Shown piece after piece: positions 12,047 to 13,421 of a DNA stretch of 13,421 bases. A program made the translations under genes and the position numbers. Source of the stretch: DASTHS01 sp035718085 (GTDB lineage: Bacteria; Actinomycetota; Acidimicrobiia; Acidimicrobiales; Palsa-688); assembly GCA_035718085.1 (NCBI GenBank), contig DASTHS010000238.1, positions 1-13,421 on the forward strand, read 5' to 3'. The first letter of the stretch is position 1. Each line of letters opens with the position of its first letter. A model generated the notes under the pieces. That model made no database searches and was not told where the DNA came from. It saw nothing but the letters and a program-made list of their open reading frames with translations.

Positions 12047-13399
12047 TCACAGCATCGAGCCGAGGTCGGAGGCGATGCTCGGGTAGGTGGCCGGCATCGA
12101 TTTCAGCTGGCGGGCGGTGAGCCCGAGCTTCATGGCGAGTGAGACGAAGTTGACGAGCTCGCCGTAGCCGGCGCCGAGCATGTGGGCGCCGAGGATGGTG
12201 TCGCTCGATCGGTCGACGAGGATCTTGACCGCGGCGGCGGTCTCCCCGATCCGGTAGTTGGAGTACCAGCCGCTGGTGTCGCTGTAGCGCACGTCGACGT
12301 CGAGGCCCTTGGCCCGGGCGTCGTCTTCGAGGAGGCCGACTCGGGCCAGTTCGGGCACGGTGAAGACCACGGTGGGCACCCCGGTGTAGTCGGGGGTGGT
12401 GGTGGTGGCGTTGAGCATGTTCGACGCCGCGACCTTGCCCTCGAACACGGCGACGGGGGTGAGCGGTGGTCCGGGGGTGTCGGCGGAGTCGCCTGCGGCG
12501 TAGACGGCCGGGTTGGTGGTGCTCTGGAGGTGGCCGGCGACGGTCACCCCTCGGGGGCCGTGGTCGACGTGGGCGGCGTCGAGGCCGAGCCCGGCGAGCT
12601 GCGGGACGCGCCCGGCGCCGTGGACGACCACGTCGGTCTCGATGACCGCCTCGGTGCCGCTGGCGTCGACGGTCACCTGGTAGCCGGAACCGGCCCGGCG
12701 GACCTCGGCGATGGTCGTCTTGGGTCGCACGTCGATGCCGGCATCGGCTCCCCGGGTGACGAGCAGGTCGACGAGGTCGGGGTCGAAGGCTTTGAGGGGA
12801 CGCACGCCGCGGTCGACGATGACTGGCCGGGCGCCGGCCCGGGCTGCGATGTGGGCGAACTCGAAGGAGATGAACCCTCCGCCGACGAAGAGCATGCGGC
12901 GGGGGAGTGCTTCGAGGTCGAGGAAGGCGGTGCTGTCGATCAGGTGCTCGGCGCCGGGGAAGTCCAGGGGGCGGGGCCGGGCGCCCGATGCGATCAGGAA
13001 GTGCGTCGCCTCGTAGGGGCGGCCGTCGACGGCGATCCGGTCGCCGGCCTCGAAGGTGGCGGTGCCGTGGAGGGTGCCGACCCCGGTGCGCTGCAGTCCG
13101 TCCTCAATGCTGGGGGGGACGGGGTCGGTGAAGCCGTGCTTGTGGCGCATCAGGGCGGCCCAGTTGATCGACAGGCCGTCGTCGTCGATGCCCTTCCCGC
13201 GCATCAGCTGGGCGCTGTCGATGATCTCTGCGCCCCGGCGGAGGATCTTCTTGGGGTCGCAGCCCCGCAGGGCGCAGGTGCCGCCGTAGGGGAGCTCGTC
13301 GACGATCGCCACCCGCCAGCCCGCCGCGGCACACTTGTTCGCAGCCGCGGCGCCGGCCATGCCGGCGCCGACCACGATCAGGTCGTAGGTGTCGCTCAC
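12047..13399 (-). CDS. FAD/NAD(P)-dependent disulfide-oxidoreductase-family protein (MerA/Lpd-like)
   Basis: The 450-residue protein follows the glutathione reductase/dihydrolipoyl dehydrogenase fold. It has the FAD-binding GAGMAG (11-16), the redox pair C42 and C47 in GGTCALRGCDPKK (39-51), the NAD(P)-binding GGGFIS (173-178) ahead of E180, the second FAD motif VYAAGDSAD (299-307), and a dimerisation domain (about 338-450) with GAHMLGAGYGELVN. The C-terminal catalytic motif HPTxxE of glutathione or mercuric reductases is replaced by TYPSIASD (438-445), and the C-terminal CysCys of MerA is absent, so it is not a standard member. Its substrate, perhaps a quinone, thiol or metal, is unknown. 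Start GTG 13399 has GGGGGCGG just upstream. It may belong to the element suspected to begin at 11291. Confidence 0.85.
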   Translation of the reverse strand: MSDTYDLIVVGAGMAGAAAANKCAAAGWRVAIVDELPYGGTCALRGCDPKKILRRGAEIIDSAQLMRGKGIDDDGLSINWAALMRHKHGFTDPVPPSIEDGLQRTGVGTLHGTATFEAGDRIAVDGRPYEATHFLIASGARPRPLDFPGAEHLIDSTAFLDLEALPRRMLFVGGGFISFEFAHIAARAGARPVIVDRGVRPLKAFDPDLVDLLVTRGADAGIDVRPKTTIAEVRRAGSGYQVTVDASGTEAVIETDVVVHGAGRVPQLAGLGLDAAHVDHGPRGVTVAGHLQSTTNPAVYAAGDSADTPGPPLTPVAVFEGKVAASNMLNATTTTPDYTGVPTVVFTVPELARVGLLEDDARAKGLDVDVRYSDTSGWYSNYRIGETAAAVKILVDRSSDTILGAHMLGAGYGELVNFVSLAMKLGLTARQLKSMPATYPSIASDLGSML

Positions 13400-13421
13400 C
13401 CGGCCGCCCCCGACGGGCCCG

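Overview
The window is very GC-rich, with strongly G/C-biased third codon positions, short intergenic gaps and several start codons only a few bases after a TAnnnT-like -10 box (leaderless style). With the gene content (acyl-CoA SDR plus crotonase, ACAD10/11-type phosphotransferase, EAL-DICT protein, OB-fold linked to an APC permease, secreted proteins with 42-residue GYWLV/DGGVFAFG repeats) this points to an actinobacterium, most likely of the Acidimicrobiia. That placement is inference; no rRNA or marker gene is present.

Layout. 1-222 (-): N-terminus of a secreted repeat protein cut by the window edge. 400-1961 (+): two-gene beta-oxidation-type operon (SDR 3-hydroxyacyl-CoA dehydrogenase, enoyl-CoA hydratase) behind a long palindrome that overlaps a probable leaderless promoter. 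2038-4311 (-): DUF885 protein followed by a lipoprotein, converging on that operon. 4353-4469 (+): unrecognised 38-residue single-span membrane peptide. 4601-6052 (+): secreted GH16 glycoside hydrolase with five 42-residue repeats. 6096-6344 (+): wrecked SDR gene whose stop still overlaps (ATGA) the start of an APH-like phosphotransferase (6341-7372). 7414-9807 (-): KimA-like APC permease with a USP-like domain and a fused C-terminal OB-fold. 9983-11245 (+): EAL-DICT protein (c-di-GMP phosphodiesterase type), divergent from the permease. 11247-11291 (-): 3' half of a tRNA-Pro(CGG), which looks like an attachment-site scar. 11362-11732 (+): two tiny coupled genes, the second a helix-turn-helix protein. 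11733-12046: gene debris including a frameshifted piece of a YraQ/ArsP-type permease. 12047-13399 (-): FAD/NAD(P) disulfide-oxidoreductase-family protein with a CxxxxC redox pair but no C-terminal His-Pro-Thr motif.

How it fits together. The left half serves lipid/acyl-CoA metabolism and secreted hydrolysis. The middle combines ion transport (probable K+ uptake) with cyclic dinucleotide signalling. The right end looks like the edge of an old tRNA-targeted integrated element: half tRNA, small HTH gene and decayed cargo, with the element interior predicted to lie to the right. No complete unknown defence or mobile system is visible. The most notable items are the permease-OB fusion, the tRNA-Pro scar with its debris, the palindromic operator on a leaderless promoter, and two loci sharing the same secreted repeat architecture.
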